A stretch of 64,000 nt of DNA from Acidobacteriota bacterium (GTDB lineage Bacteria; Acidobacteriota; Terriglobia; Terriglobales; SCQP01). Shown here piece by piece: positions 15,859-25,171 of the stretch. Position numbers and translations under genes: made by a program. Under the pieces are notes generated by a model. The model was given only the letters and a program-made list of their open reading frames with translations, did not search any database and was not told where the DNA came from. Position 1 is the stretch's first letter. Every line of letters begins with the position of its first letter. The stretch covers positions 62,001-126,000 of the forward strand of contig JAJYIU010000001.1 of assembly GCA_021789895.1 (NCBI GenBank), given 5' to 3'.

Positions 15859-17502
15859 ATGCAAACTGCTTCTACAACGGTCCGCGTCCGCTCCGGCAGG
15901 GGTTTTCGTACGATTCACTGGACCGGACTGATGCTGATTCTGGCCGGGATATTTAGCTTCGGCGCTTACCGCATTCTGACGTCCAATGCCTCACGGTTAA
16001 TGCTGCACCGCGATGTCATTTATCCCGAAAGCGCAGGTATCGAGCTGGCGCTCCGGGCGGCCCGGACCGGGCACATCTATCCTCATTTTCAGACGCCGCC
16101 CTTCACTCCCGCTATCTATGGTCCCGGCTACTACCTGGCGTTCGCCACGGTCGCGCGCGCATTGCATTTCGGCTTCTTTCGGCTGCTGGTGTTTGCCCGC
16201 TTCGGCTCGTTTCTGGCATTTTTGGGGCTACTGGCGCTGGTGTTCGCATTCAGCCGGCGGCAGGTGGGGTGGTACGGCGCCGCGCTGGCAGCCGTCGCGC
16301 TGGCTGCCGGCATAGATTTTTCCGGTTGGATCGCCTGCGCCCGTCCCGACCTGCTCGCCTTATTTTTCACCATCTTAGGTTTAGTGCTGGCCGCCTGGCC
16401 GCCCGCGCCCGGACGCGTCCGTCTGCTGGCCGCCGGGGCGGCCTGCGCCGCCGCCTGGCTGATCAAGCAATCGTTCGTCGCCGCCCCGCTGGCAGTGCTG
16501 CTCTGGCTGCTGTTGCGCCGCCGCCGCCGCGACGCCGGCATTTTTCTCGGCGCCTGTGCCGCGCCGGCCCTGCTGACGCTCGCCTGGTTAGGGCTGCATC
16601 AAGAGCCGTGGCTGACTGCCATGCTGCTGCTGCGCCATTCCGTAATGCAGCCGCGCGAAGGCTGGCAACTGTTTCTGACGGCTATAACTTCGCCCGCAAA
16701 CGGCCTGTCGTTCCTGCTCGGGTTGGCGGGTTTCGTCAGCGCGCGCCGCCGGCCGGAGTGGAGCCTGCCGCGCTGGTACTTTATCCTCGCCTGGACGATT
16801 CCCGTCTGGCCCATCATGCAAGCCGGGGCTTCCACGAATTACCTGTTTGAAGGCTGGACCGCCGGCGCGCTGCTGCTGCCCGCCGCCGTGGATCATCTCC
16901 AAGCGCATTGGACCGCGATCAGCCCCGCGTCGAAAACCCTGGCGTTGGGGTTGCTGCTTTTCTACGGCTGGCAATATCAACTGCCGGTGTATCACAAGTT
17001 AATTATCACCGTGCGCGGCTATGGCAACCTGGCGCCGCTGCGAAATCTGCGCGTATTTACCAATGACGATTACCTCAACGCGCACTCGCGCCAACCGGAG
17101 TTATTGGATCCGGATCTGGCGCATATACTCGCCCTGACCGGCCACTTTGACGAAACTCCCATCCTGGCGCGCCTGCAAGGCCAAGTTTATGACATGTTGT
17201 TGCTGGGGAATTGGGGCGGCCAATTACCTTCTTATCGCGGGATTCCGTACTATAGCCTGGCGGAAATTCGCGCCATTCGCCGCAATTACCGCAGCGCTTG
17301 CGTGGCTGACGAAATGACCGTCTGGATTCCCCACGGGCGCGCGCCGGCCCTCACCCGCCCGGAGTTCGGCCGGATGCTGGGCTCCGAATGCCTGCCGGCA
17401 CAGATCACACTCGGCGCCGGCGGGCGGATGCGGGTGAAGTTCTTACGGCTTCCGACCAACGCTACCGCTTCCGGTCAACTCCAGGGCAACCGCGCCAGGT
17501 AA
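15859..17502 (+). CDS. Polytopic GT-C-like membrane protein, putative glycosyltransferase
   Basis: A 547-residue protein with about ten hydrophobic helices (one at 23-42, then from about 110 to 380) and a C-terminal soluble domain of about 150 residues. The first outer loop carries acidic residues (HRDVIYPESAGIELALRAARTGHIYP), then IYGPGYYLAFATVARALHF, a pattern like that of GT-C glycosyltransferases that use polyprenyl-phosphate sugars. No family is assigned firmly. It follows the dprE pair by 244 bp, and GT-C arabinosyltransferases are the known users of the DprE product in mycobacteria; this link is inference. Its last 28 bp overlap the convergent gene at 17475. Confidence 0.65.
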   Translation: MQTASTTVRVRSGRGFRTIHWTGLMLILAGIFSFGAYRILTSNASRLMLHRDVIYPESAGIELALRAARTGHIYPHFQTPPFTPAIYGPGYYLAFATVARALHFGFFRLLVFARFGSFLAFLGLLALVFAFSRRQVGWYGAALAAVALAAGIDFSGWIACARPDLLALFFTILGLVLAAWPPAPGRVRLLAAGAACAAAWLIKQSFVAAPLAVLLWLLLRRRRRDAGIFLGACAAPALLTLAWLGLHQEPWLTAMLLLRHSVMQPREGWQLFLTAITSPANGLSFLLGLAGFVSARRRPEWSLPRWYFILAWTIPVWPIMQAGASTNYLFEGWTAGALLLPAAVDHLQAHWTAISPASKTLALGLLLFYGWQYQLPVYHKLIITVRGYGNLAPLRNLRVFTNDDYLNAHSRQPELLDPDLAHILALTGHFDETPILARLQGQVYDMLLLGNWGGQLPSYRGIPYYSLAEIRAIRRNYRSACVADEMTVWIPHGRAPALTRPEFGRMLGSECLPAQITLGAGGRMRVKFLRLPTNATASGQLQGNRAR

Positions 17503-19385
17503 ACGGTTTTTCCCGGGGCATAGCCCGGTTTGATGCAGTAAACGCGCGACCAGTAAAAGTGGTTGGTTTCGTACTGCCGCGCCAATTTGTAATGCTTCAG
17601 AATCCAGGCCAGCACCGGCTGGTCATAAGCATGGCCGAAGCTCGTGATGCGCTGCCCATTGGGAAAGTATTCCGGGAAATCGCGCTGGACGATCACAATC
17701 TGCCGCGGCCGCGCCAGCCGCAGCATGGCCAACGCTTGCCGCTCGTGCCGCGGTCCGCTGATATAGCCTGGAATCAGGTGATCGTAAGGCAACGGCGTCA
17801 CCCGGTTTGCCAGGACGTAAAAAAACGCGCTTTCGGGTATGGCCACTAGCGTGGGGCTGGGATGATGCTGGAGGAATGCGAGCGTCTGCTGCCAGACCTG
17901 GCCGCGCGCGGTGCTGGCGCGAATTTCGCCCGCCGCGCCGCGCACGCGAAAAGGCTTCCTGCCCGCCGCCTGCAGGTCCACGCGGATATAGCCCGCTAAC
18001 GTCAAGCCCAGCAGCACGGACATGGCCAGCGCCGCCGTTTGCCGCCGCCGCTCGCGGCCGGCCAGCCCGCCCCGCGTCAGCGCCCGCGGCAGCACTTCCC
18101 AGAGCAGGTAAATCCAGCCCAGCGCGCTGGGCAGGTAGAGCAGGTTGGCATAGCCTGCCAAATTGGGATTTCCGGGCGTACGCGCCAGCAGCAGCATCCC
18201 GACGGCGAAGATCACGATCAGCATGCGCTCTTTTTCCGTCCAGGGCCGCCGCAGGCGCCAGGCCAGCAGGCCGCCCAATGCCGCCAGGTTGAACGGCCAA
18301 AAATAAAAATCAAACGTTTTCCAACTCAGCATGCCGGCCAATTGCCGTTGCCATAACCACACAGGAAATAACCACAGGCATAGCAGCATGACCGGGCGGG
18401 CGATGGGCCGGCGCGTCCGGGCTTCCAGCCAGCTCAATCCCCAGCTAAGGCCGGCAATCCACGCCAGCGAGGGCAGCCACCATTGCCGCAGCCGCCACCA
18501 ATAAATGCCCCAGGCGCGGTGTGGATGAAACATTTCCAGGCGCTCATAAAAAACATGCTGGTTGCGCAGCAGATACCAGGGGGTCAAGTTGGCGTTCGCC
18601 AGTTGGCGCCAACCGATGCTCAGCAGAAAGCCGCCATACACCGCCAGCGGCAGCGATATCGCCGGCAGGCACACCGCCAGCCATGCCCGGCGGCGTCCGA
18701 CGCACCGGCGATCGAAGCCGGGCGCCGCCAACAGCATCAGGCACAGCAGGATCTCCGCCAGGCCGTACTCCTGTTTCGTCAGCAGGCCGAGGCCGCAAAG
18801 CGTTCCCAGTGCCCAAAGTTGCCATTCGGCCGGCGGACCTGAGGAAAGGCGCTCCAACCCGAGCCACAGCGACCATACCAGCCACAGCAATCCATAGCTT
18901 GCGGAAAAGGAATAAGGAAAAACGAAATTGAATAAAGTGGGGCGAAAAGCAAATACCGCCAGCACCGCTACCGCGGCGAGCCAGGCGTTCAAGGGCGACA
19001 TTAGTTTGCGCGCGATGCCAAAGCCAGCCAGGGCAATTCCTAGCGCAACTAGAAGGCCGCAGATATAGAGAATATCCAGGTGCAGGCCGAAAAGGCGAAA
19101 CAGCGCCGCATGCCAATATGGCGCCAGGGGTCCGAACTGATACTGGATGTCGCGATAAAGCATCACCGCGCCGCCCGGAAGCCGGCCGGCAATTCGAGCC
19201 GCTGCATAAGCGTCGCGGCCGCAATCCACGTCCAGGTCCGGCCAGGTAGCCCAGGTAGCCGCTCCCATCGCCGCCCAGATCGCGATTATTCCACCCCATG
19301 CCAGAACAGCTCGCCACCGGCCCCGCAAGCAGTTTTTACGGGCCGGCAGCGAGGTTGCCGGGATGGGTTGAACTCCGGAATTCAT
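17475..19385 (-). CDS. Large polytopic membrane protein, putative GT-C glycosyltransferase
   Basis: No precise family is assigned. The 636-residue protein (start ATG at 19385) has about twelve hydrophobic helices from residue 25 to 500 and a C-terminal soluble region. After the first helix an outer loop has DLDVDCGRDAYAAARIAGRLPGGAVMLYRDIQYQFGPLAPYWHAAL. Its acidic pairs and the Q-x-G-P-L-x-P-Y-x-H pattern occur in GT-C-like envelope glycosyltransferases. GLLTKQEYGLAEILL is another typical GT-C segment. It is the third such protein in an 11-kb stretch, supporting an envelope-glycan locus. It diverges from purS with only 30 bp between start codons. Confidence 0.65.
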   Translation of the reverse strand: MNSGVQPIPATSLPARKNCLRGRWRAVLAWGGIIAIWAAMGAATWATWPDLDVDCGRDAYAAARIAGRLPGGAVMLYRDIQYQFGPLAPYWHAALFRLFGLHLDILYICGLLVALGIALAGFGIARKLMSPLNAWLAAVAVLAVFAFRPTLFNFVFPYSFSASYGLLWLVWSLWLGLERLSSGPPAEWQLWALGTLCGLGLLTKQEYGLAEILLCLMLLAAPGFDRRCVGRRRAWLAVCLPAISLPLAVYGGFLLSIGWRQLANANLTPWYLLRNQHVFYERLEMFHPHRAWGIYWWRLRQWWLPSLAWIAGLSWGLSWLEARTRRPIARPVMLLCLWLFPVWLWQRQLAGMLSWKTFDFYFWPFNLAALGGLLAWRLRRPWTEKERMLIVIFAVGMLLLARTPGNPNLAGYANLLYLPSALGWIYLLWEVLPRALTRGGLAGRERRRQTAALAMSVLLGLTLAGYIRVDLQAAGRKPFRVRGAAGEIRASTARGQVWQQTLAFLQHHPSPTLVAIPESAFFYVLANRVTPLPYDHLIPGYISGPRHERQALAMLRLARPRQIVIVQRDFPEYFPNGQRITSFGHAYDQPVLAWILKHYKLARQYETNHFYWSRVYCIKPGYAPGKTVYLARLPWS

Positions 19386-19395
19386 CGGGCAATGA

Positions 19396-19401
19396 TATAA
19401 T
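19396..19401 (+). promoter_or_regulatory. Consensus -10 box close to purS start
   Basis: A perfect TATAAT lies at 19396-19401 in the 30-bp gap between two divergent starts. The predicted transcript would begin near 19408, leaving a leader of about 8 nt before the purS ATG at 19416, and no Shine-Dalgarno sequence is present. No good -35 box is seen at 16-18 bp; TTGAAC at 19368-19373 is 22 bp away. Confidence 0.5.
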
Positions 19402-19415
19402 CCAGCCACTCTAAT

Positions 19416-19676
19416 ATGAAAGCTTGGGTGCATGTCAGCCTGAAAAAAAGCGTTCTGGATCCGCAGGGCAAAACCGTGCATGCCGCCTTGCAACGCCTGG
19501 GCTATGGCAAAATCGCCGCAGTACGGCAGGGCAAAAGTTTCGAATTGGAGCTGGAGCCGGCATTATCCGAGACGGAAGCGCGGCAACTGCTGGAACGTAT
19601 TGCCCATGAAGTGCTCGCCAACCCGGTGATTGAAGAGTATCGGGTGGAGCTGCAGCCTACTGAAACCGGCGGCTAG
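19416..19676 (+). CDS. purS: Phosphoribosylformylglycinamidine synthase subunit PurS
   Basis: PurS is the small subunit of the three-part FGAM synthase (PurL-PurQ-PurS) and helps shuttle ammonia from the glutaminase PurQ to PurL. The 86-residue product has the family pattern: MKAWVHVSLKKSVLDPQGKTVHAALQRLGY at the N-terminus, then GKSFELEL and LERIAHEVLANPVIEEYRVEL at the C-terminus. The length is normal. purQ and purL, the usual neighbours, are not next to it; the downstream gene is glmS. Leader-poor initiation is likely, because the -10 box ends 14 bp before the ATG and no ribosome-binding site is visible. Confidence 0.92.
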   Translation: MKAWVHVSLKKSVLDPQGKTVHAALQRLGYGKIAAVRQGKSFELELEPALSETEARQLLERIAHEVLANPVIEEYRVELQPTETGG

Positions 19677-19823
19677 CCCGCCCTGGCGTCGAAGCGGCGG
19701 CTAAAGCTCGATCCCGGCGGCAGTTGCGCCAGAAAATCCAACTTGCGGCCCCGCCAGACCCGAGTTGGACATGAAATTGCCAGGTAAATTGCAACGCGAG
19801 AGGCGCGCGGCAAGGGACAGCCT

Positions 19824-21698
19824 ATGTGCGGCATCGTTGGTTATGTAGGACCGCAGGAAGTGGTGACGGTGATCCTGGACGGGCTCCGGCGGCTGGAGTA
19901 TCGCGGTTACGATTCCGCCGGCCTGGCCGCCGCGGAGCGGGTGGGCGGCCGCGTCCGCCTCGATGTGCGCCGCGCGGAGGGCAAACTGGCGAACCTGGAA
20001 GCCGCATTGGCAACCCAGCCGATGCGCGGCGGCTACGGGCTGGGCCATACTCGATGGGCCACGCACGGCCGCCCCAGCGAGGAAAACGCCCATCCGCACC
20101 GCGATTGTAAAGATGAAATCGTGGTTGTCCACAACGGCATCATCGAAAACTATCTCGCCTTGAAACGCGAACTGCAGGCCCAGGGACACCGCTTTCGCAC
20201 CGAAACCGATACCGAAGTCATCGCCCATCTGCTGGAAGGCCAGTCCGGCCGCCCGCTGGAAGCAGCGGTTTTGGCGGTGCTGCCGCGCCTGAAGGGCGTG
20301 TACGCGCTGGGTCTGATCTCGGTCCACGACCCGGACAAGATCGTGGTGGTGCGGAATGGGCCGCCGGTGGTGGTTGGCGCCGGCCAAGGCGAATCCTTTC
20401 TAGCCAGCGATGCGCCCGCCATCCTGCACCACACCCGCGAAGTGCTGTTTATGGACGACGGCGATCTGGCGGTGCTGACTCCGGCTGGGGTGCGGCTGCT
20501 CGATTTCGAGGGACGGGAACGGCCGCTGCGCCTCACCCATGTCGGCTGGGATCCGATCGCGGCGGAAAAAGGCGGCTACAAGCATTTCATGCTCAAGGAA
20601 ATCCACGAGCAGCCGCGCGCCGTGCGCGATTCGCTCGTGGGCCGGATTTCGGCGGAGCAGGCGCGCGCCTTTTTAGACGATGAGCGCCTGGGCGACGACC
20701 GCATGCGCACGTTTACCGCGCTGCGCATCGTCGCCTGCGGCACTTCCTGGCACGCCGCCCTGGCGGGCAAATTCATGCTCGAGCGCCTAGCGCGCCTGCC
20801 GGTAGAGGTGGATTACGGCAGCGAATTTCGCTATCGCGATCCACTGATCGACGCCCGCCAGCTCACCATCCTGATCTCGCAATCGGGCGAGACCGCCGAC
20901 ACCCTGGCGGCGCTGCGCGAGGCCCGCGCCAAGGGCTCGGCGACGCTGGCCATCTGCAACGCCATTGGCAGCCTGCTGGCCCGCGAAGCCGACGCCGCGC
21001 TGCTGACCCATGCGGGCCCGGAAATCGGCGTCGCTTCCACCAAGGCCTTCACTGCGCAACTGGCGGTGCTGGCGGTGCTGGCGCTCTACCTCGGCAGATT
21101 GCGCGGCACCCTCGCCCCCGAGGAGGCCGCGCGCTTTATCGCCGCCCTCGAAGCCCTGCCTGGACAGTTGCAGACCCTCCTGGCCCGGCTCGACCGCGAG
21201 CCCGGCGTGTTCGAGGAATTGGTGCGCCGCTTCCATCGCTGTTCCGATTTCCTCTACCTCGGCCGCGGCATTCATTACCCGATCGCGCTCGAAGGCGCGC
21301 TCAAGCTCAAGGAAATTTCCTACATCCACGCCGAAGGCTATCCCGCCGGCGAAATGAAGCACGGCCCCAACGCCCTGATTGACGAAAATCTGCCGGTCGT
21401 TTTTCTGGCCGCCTACGATGCTGCCGACCCCGGCTCGCGGGTGCGCTATGAAAAAACCATGAGCAACATTCAGGAAGTGACTGCCCGCGGAGGCAAGGTC
21501 ATCGCCCTGGTCAACGAAGGCGACGACGAAGCGGCGCAACTGGCCAGCTATACCCTGGCCGTGCCGCCGGCGCCGGAGTTGCTGCTGCCCCTGCTGGAAA
21601 TCGTTCCGCTGCAATTACTCGCCTACGAAATTGCCCTTCGCCGCGGCTGCGATGTGGATCAGCCGCGCAATTTGGCCAAATCGGTGACGGTCGAATAA
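19824..21698 (+). CDS. glmS: Glutamine-fructose-6-phosphate aminotransferase (isomerizing)
   Basis: GlmS makes glucosamine 6-phosphate from fructose 6-phosphate and glutamine, the entry into UDP-GlcNAc and peptidoglycan synthesis. The 624-residue length is standard. The glutaminase domain starts MCGIVGYVG, with Cys2 exposed as nucleophile after Met removal, and includes [12 protein letters not shown] and [19 protein letters not shown]. Two SIS domains follow, with [38 protein letters not shown] and [38 protein letters not shown]. It ends [15 protein letters not shown]. No glmS-ribozyme-like element was recognised in the 147-bp upstream gap. Confidence 0.98.
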   Translation: MCGIVGYVGPQEVVTVILDGLRRLEYRGYDSAGLAAAERVGGRVRLDVRRAEGKLANLEAALATQPMRGGYGLGHTRWATHGRPSEENAHPHRDCKDEIVVVHNGIIENYLALKRELQAQGHRFRTETDTEVIAHLLEGQSGRPLEAAVLAVLPRLKGVYALGLISVHDPDKIVVVRNGPPVVVGAGQGESFLASDAPAILHHTREVLFMDDGDLAVLTPAGVRLLDFEGRERPLRLTHVGWDPIAAEKGGYKHFMLKEIHEQPRAVRDSLVGRISAEQARAFLDDERLGDDRMRTFTALRIVACGTSWHAALAGKFMLERLARLPVEVDYGSEFRYRDPLIDARQLTILISQSGETADTLAALREARAKGSATLAICNAIGSLLAREADAALLTHAGPEIGVASTKAFTAQLAVLAVLALYLGRLRGTLAPEEAARFIAALEALPGQLQTLLARLDREPGVFEELVRRFHRCSDFLYLGRGIHYPIALEGALKLKEISYIHAEGYPAGEMKHGPNALIDENLPVVFLAAYDAADPGSRVRYEKTMSNIQEVTARGGKVIALVNEGDDEAAQLASYTLAVPPAPELLLPLLEIVPLQLLAYEIALRRGCDVDQPRNLAKSVTVE

Positions 21699-21796
21699 GC
21701 CGGCGAATACGGCAACGCCGCAGGCCGGACCCTGGCTTTTCTTCACCTTAGCCGGCGCGCTTGACTTCAGCCGGGCCCCTGTTAGCATCCAAGTAA

Positions 21797-21835
21797 TGTG
21801 GTGGAGATCCCCTCCGCCGTGTCCACCACAGGAGG
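21797..21835 (+). promoter_or_regulatory. Leader hairpin abutting the Shine-Dalgarno of the VWFA gene
   Basis: TGTGGTGGA (21797-21805) and TCCACCACA (21822-21830) form a perfect 9-bp stem with a 16-nt loop. The last base of the stem is the first base of a consensus AGGAGG (21830-21835). Folding of the stem would change access to this ribosome-binding site. It also sits just before the start of a gene for a large exported protein. Confidence 0.55.
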
Positions 21836-21850
21836 TTGGTGAGGACTCAG

Positions 21851-23617
21851 ATGCAAACTGCCCCCTCCCGCTATCTCTGCGCCTGCGCGCTGGGCTTGAG
21901 CCTGAACGCAGGCTTCGCGTTGGCGCAGCGCCCGCCGCATTCCCCGCCCGCTTTTGTCAAACAAGTGCCGCTGGTCAATCTTACCCTGGTCGTCACGGGG
22001 CCCGGCGGCAAGCCTTACTTGCAGCTCCAGCCCGGCGATCTCGAAGTGCTGGAAAACGGCCAGCCGCAAAAACTCATCAATTTCCGCCCGGCCTGGACGC
22101 CGCAAGCATCCGCCACGGCCGCCGGCGGCTCCGGCCGCAGCCAGGGTGTGCCGTCGCCGGCGACTGCAGGCCCGGCAGGCCGGCTGCGCTATGTAGCCTT
22201 CGCGGTGGATGAGTTGGCGCTCTCGCCGCTGCAGCGCACCCGACTGGTGGCCGATCTGAGCGGCTTTTTTGCCCGGCCGCCGGCGCAACCGACTCTCTAC
22301 GCCATTTTTGCGATGCGGCATGGCTTAAAGCTGGTGCAGACGTTCACTGACGATCCGGAACTGCTGCGAGCCGCCGTCGCGAAGCTGGCCCGGGATCCGC
22401 TCGGCCCCTCGCGCCGCGAGGTGGTGAATAACCTGCTGCAAGACCTCAACGATTGCCGCTGCCTGACCGGCAATAACGAGCTGAATGCGGGCGTGCGCGG
22501 CAGCGCCCCCACGGGCAACCTGTTCGCCATTATGGCGAGCGGCAGCACGCCGCAGTCGAGCCTGCAGGCCGCGCACCGCTGCGGCTTTGAAATTGCCCAT
22601 AGTTTTCGCGGACAGCAGGAAGACATCAGCCATGCGCAAGTTGGCGATCTCCAGGAACTGATTACGCTGTTAGGCGTCATTCCCGGCCAAAAACAGGTGG
22701 TTTATCTCGGCAATGGCTTTCTGCTCGATCCCGGCAGCCTGGCCTACAGCGCCTATGCCAGCTATTTCGATCCCGAGCCGTTGTACGCCGGCCAGCTCGT
22801 TCACCAGATGTCGCTGCGTGAATTGGCCGCCGCCGCCCAGGCCAGCAACGTCAGCGTGGATGCGTTCGACCTGCTCAGCCTGCGCGCCGACTCGCTCAGC
22901 GGCAATATCGGTGGAAGTTTCTATGCCGGCGGCGCGGGCCAGAGTCATGCGCCGGGGGATACCAAATCGCTGCAGGGGCCGGTCGCGGCGATGCAATTCC
23001 TCATCCAGCGCGACCGCGCCAGCGGCAATTCGCTGCTGCGTCTGGCTTCCGATACCGGCGGACGCGCTTATCTTTACCGCAACCGCTGGCAAAGCACTTT
23101 AACCGAAGCCACCCATAACCTTGCCGGCACCTACTATGCCGCTTATATGCCCACGAACCGGCGCCTGGACGGTTCTTATCGCGCCATCACTGTCCGCCTG
23201 CGGCCGCAGGCGGGCGGCCGGCTGGCCGGCATTCGGGTGCGCACCCGTCCGGGTTACTTCGCCCGCCGCTGGCAGGCGCTTCCAGTGCATTTTCAAGTGC
23301 AGCCGCCAACCTTGTACGACGGCAAACTGATGACGGCGATCCGCTGCAGCTTGCCGGTCAAGGCGCTGCATTGGCATAAGCGCCAGGGGAAGCGTTATGA
23401 CCAGTTAGTAGCGCTGGAGCGCATCTTCGATCAGCGGGGCCGCATTCTGCATCGCCAGTTTTATGCCTGGCCGATCGAGCCGGGAAAAGACGGCCGGGTA
23501 AATTTCGGGTTCGGATTCTTTCTGCCGCCGGGCAAGTACTTCTGCCTGGTGCGCATACAGGAACCCGACGGCCGTCGTCTGGCCGAACTCTCAACTCCGA
23601 TTACGGTAGCCAAATAA
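21851..23617 (+). CDS. Exported VWFA-related acidobacterial domain protein
   Basis: Members of this family are secreted or periplasmic proteins of unknown function, especially expanded in Acidobacteriota. The 588-residue product starts with a signal-like segment (YLCACALGLSLNAGFALAQ). A short beta domain follows (VNLTLVVTGPGGKPYLQLQPGDLEVLENGQPQKL), which is the family's N-terminal signature. The von Willebrand A-like region is divergent: VAFAVDELALSPLQR stands where the MIDAS motif DxSxS would be, so metal binding there is doubtful. SLLRLASDTGGRAYLYRN and TYYAAYMPTNRRLDGSYRAITVRLR are typical late motifs. The ATG at 21851, with GAGGA 5 bp upstream, was chosen; GTG at 21839 is an alternative closer to the AGGAGG. 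Confidence 0.85.
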   Translation: MQTAPSRYLCACALGLSLNAGFALAQRPPHSPPAFVKQVPLVNLTLVVTGPGGKPYLQLQPGDLEVLENGQPQKLINFRPAWTPQASATAAGGSGRSQGVPSPATAGPAGRLRYVAFAVDELALSPLQRTRLVADLSGFFARPPAQPTLYAIFAMRHGLKLVQTFTDDPELLRAAVAKLARDPLGPSRREVVNNLLQDLNDCRCLTGNNELNAGVRGSAPTGNLFAIMASGSTPQSSLQAAHRCGFEIAHSFRGQQEDISHAQVGDLQELITLLGVIPGQKQVVYLGNGFLLDPGSLAYSAYASYFDPEPLYAGQLVHQMSLRELAAAAQASNVSVDAFDLLSLRADSLSGNIGGSFYAGGAGQSHAPGDTKSLQGPVAAMQFLIQRDRASGNSLLRLASDTGGRAYLYRNRWQSTLTEATHNLAGTYYAAYMPTNRRLDGSYRAITVRLRPQAGGRLAGIRVRTRPGYFARRWQALPVHFQVQPPTLYDGKLMTAIRCSLPVKALHWHKRQGKRYDQLVALERIFDQRGRILHRQFYAWPIEPGKDGRVNFGFGFFLPPGKYFCLVRIQEPDGRRLAELSTPITVAK

Positions 23618-23686
23618 TCTGGCGTAACTCGATCCAGGCACGGTCAGGCCAGGCAAATCTGCTTTAGTTAGAATCAGAGGCGGATT

Positions 23687-25132
23687 TCAGCGCCGGGCCT
23701 TTTCGCGCTCCAGGAAACGCCGCAGCCGGTCGAGGGTCCGCGCCTTGCCGAAGACCAGCGCGCTTTCCAGCAAGGGCGGCGAGGCGGTCTTGCCGGTCAG
23801 AATGGCGCGAAACAGCATGAACACTTCCTTCGCCGTCCAGCCCAGCTTATCCGCCAACCGGCGTAATTCGGCTTCCAGCTCGGCATGGGACCATTCCGCC
23901 GCTTCGAGCGCCGCCAGCAGCTCCGCGCCCGCTTTCAGGGTTTCCTCGCGGGTTCGTTTCTTCGGCAGGTAGACTTCCGGGGGCGGCGCCACCTCGTCGC
24001 GAAAGAGGAAATCCGCCAGGTCGGCGGCCTGCGCCAGCGTCTCGATCCGCTCCTGCACCAGGGGAACGATCTGCCGCAGGTAAGGCTGGCCGAAGACGGT
24101 CGTGCGCAGCTCGTTCAGCAGTTCCTCCGGCGGCAGGGCGCGCAGGTACACCCCGTTCAGCCAGCGCAGTTTTTCTAAATCGAAAACCGGGCCGCCCAGG
24201 CTGATGCGCTCGAATTGGAACTTTTCCGTCATTTCATCGAGGGTGAACTTTTCCAGGTCGGCCGGCATGCCGCCGCCCAGCAGGCCGAGGAAGTTGATCA
24301 TGGCCTGCGGCAGAAAGCCCGCCTGGCGGTAATAGACCAGGGAGACCGGATTTTTCCGTTTCGAGATTTTCGATTTGTCCGGATTGCGCAGCAGCGGCAT
24401 GTGCCAGAACCGGGGCGCGGTCCAGCCGAAGGCGCCGTAGAGCAACACGTGTTTCGGGGTCGAAGAAATCCACTCTTCGGCGCGGATGACGTCGCTGATC
24501 TCCATGGCATGGTCATCCACGACATTGGCCAGGTGGTAAGTGGGATAGCCGTCGGATTTGAGCAGCACCTGGTCATCCACGTTGGCATGATCGAAGCGAA
24601 TCTCGCCCCGCAGCTCATCGCGAAACACAGTCTCGCCCGGCTGCGGCACCATCAGGCGCACGACATAGGGGTGCTGGCCGGCCAGCCGGGCCTGGACTTC
24701 CGCCGGCGTCAGTTGCAGGCAGGTGCGGTCATAGCGCGGCGGCTGATGTGCGGCCGCCTGCTGCTGGCGCATGGCTTCCAGTCGTTCCGGGGTACAGAAG
24801 CAGCGGTAGGCCTGCCCGGCGTGCAGCAATTGATCCACTGCCTGCCGGTACAGTTCGGTTCGTTCCGATTGCCGGTAAGGCCCATAAGCGCCGCCCACAT
24901 CGGGGCCTTCGTCCCAGGCCAGCCCCAGCCAGCGCAGGCTGTCGTAGATCATCTGCTCCGAAGTGCCGACAAACCGCGTGCGGTCGGTATCTTCGATGCG
25001 CAGTATGAAGCGGCCGCCGCGCTGCCGCGCGAACAGGTAGTTGAGCAGGGCGATATAGGCGGTGCCGACATGCGGATCGCCGGTGGGCGATGGCGCAATC
25101 CGGACCCGGACCGGCGCGGCGTCGGGGCTCAT
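23687..25132 (-). CDS. gltX: Glutamyl-tRNA synthetase
   Basis: This class I synthetase charges tRNA-Glu, and the window also encodes a tRNA-Glu(TTC) at 55916. The 481-residue protein begins with VRVRIAPSPTGDPHVGTAYIALLNYLFA, which includes the HIGH-equivalent motif as HVGT. LRIEDTDRTRF follows. The zinc-knuckle region is reduced to CFCTPERLEAM. The KMSKS loop reads KISKRKNP. The C-terminal anticodon-binding region (from about residue 330) includes FQFERISLGGPVFDLEKLRWLNGVYLR. The frame is intact. Glutamyl-tRNA is also the precursor for the C5 tetrapyrrole route that hemL serves. It lies 39 bp downstream of the DinB gene. Confidence 0.97.
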   Translation of the reverse strand: MSPDAAPVRVRIAPSPTGDPHVGTAYIALLNYLFARQRGGRFILRIEDTDRTRFVGTSEQMIYDSLRWLGLAWDEGPDVGGAYGPYRQSERTELYRQAVDQLLHAGQAYRCFCTPERLEAMRQQQAAAHQPPRYDRTCLQLTPAEVQARLAGQHPYVVRLMVPQPGETVFRDELRGEIRFDHANVDDQVLLKSDGYPTYHLANVVDDHAMEISDVIRAEEWISSTPKHVLLYGAFGWTAPRFWHMPLLRNPDKSKISKRKNPVSLVYYRQAGFLPQAMINFLGLLGGGMPADLEKFTLDEMTEKFQFERISLGGPVFDLEKLRWLNGVYLRALPPEELLNELRTTVFGQPYLRQIVPLVQERIETLAQAADLADFLFRDEVAPPPEVYLPKKRTREETLKAGAELLAALEAAEWSHAELEAELRRLADKLGWTAKEVFMLFRAILTGKTASPPLLESALVFGKARTLDRLRRFLEREKARR

Positions 25133-25171
25133 AGGCTTAGTCTAGCAAGCGGCCAGGGCCGCGGCGGCGCG

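Noticed and set aside
19679-19823. glmS ribozyme or other riboswitch before glmS
   Set aside because: No recognisable core sequence; only short GC hairpins that are common in this DNA.
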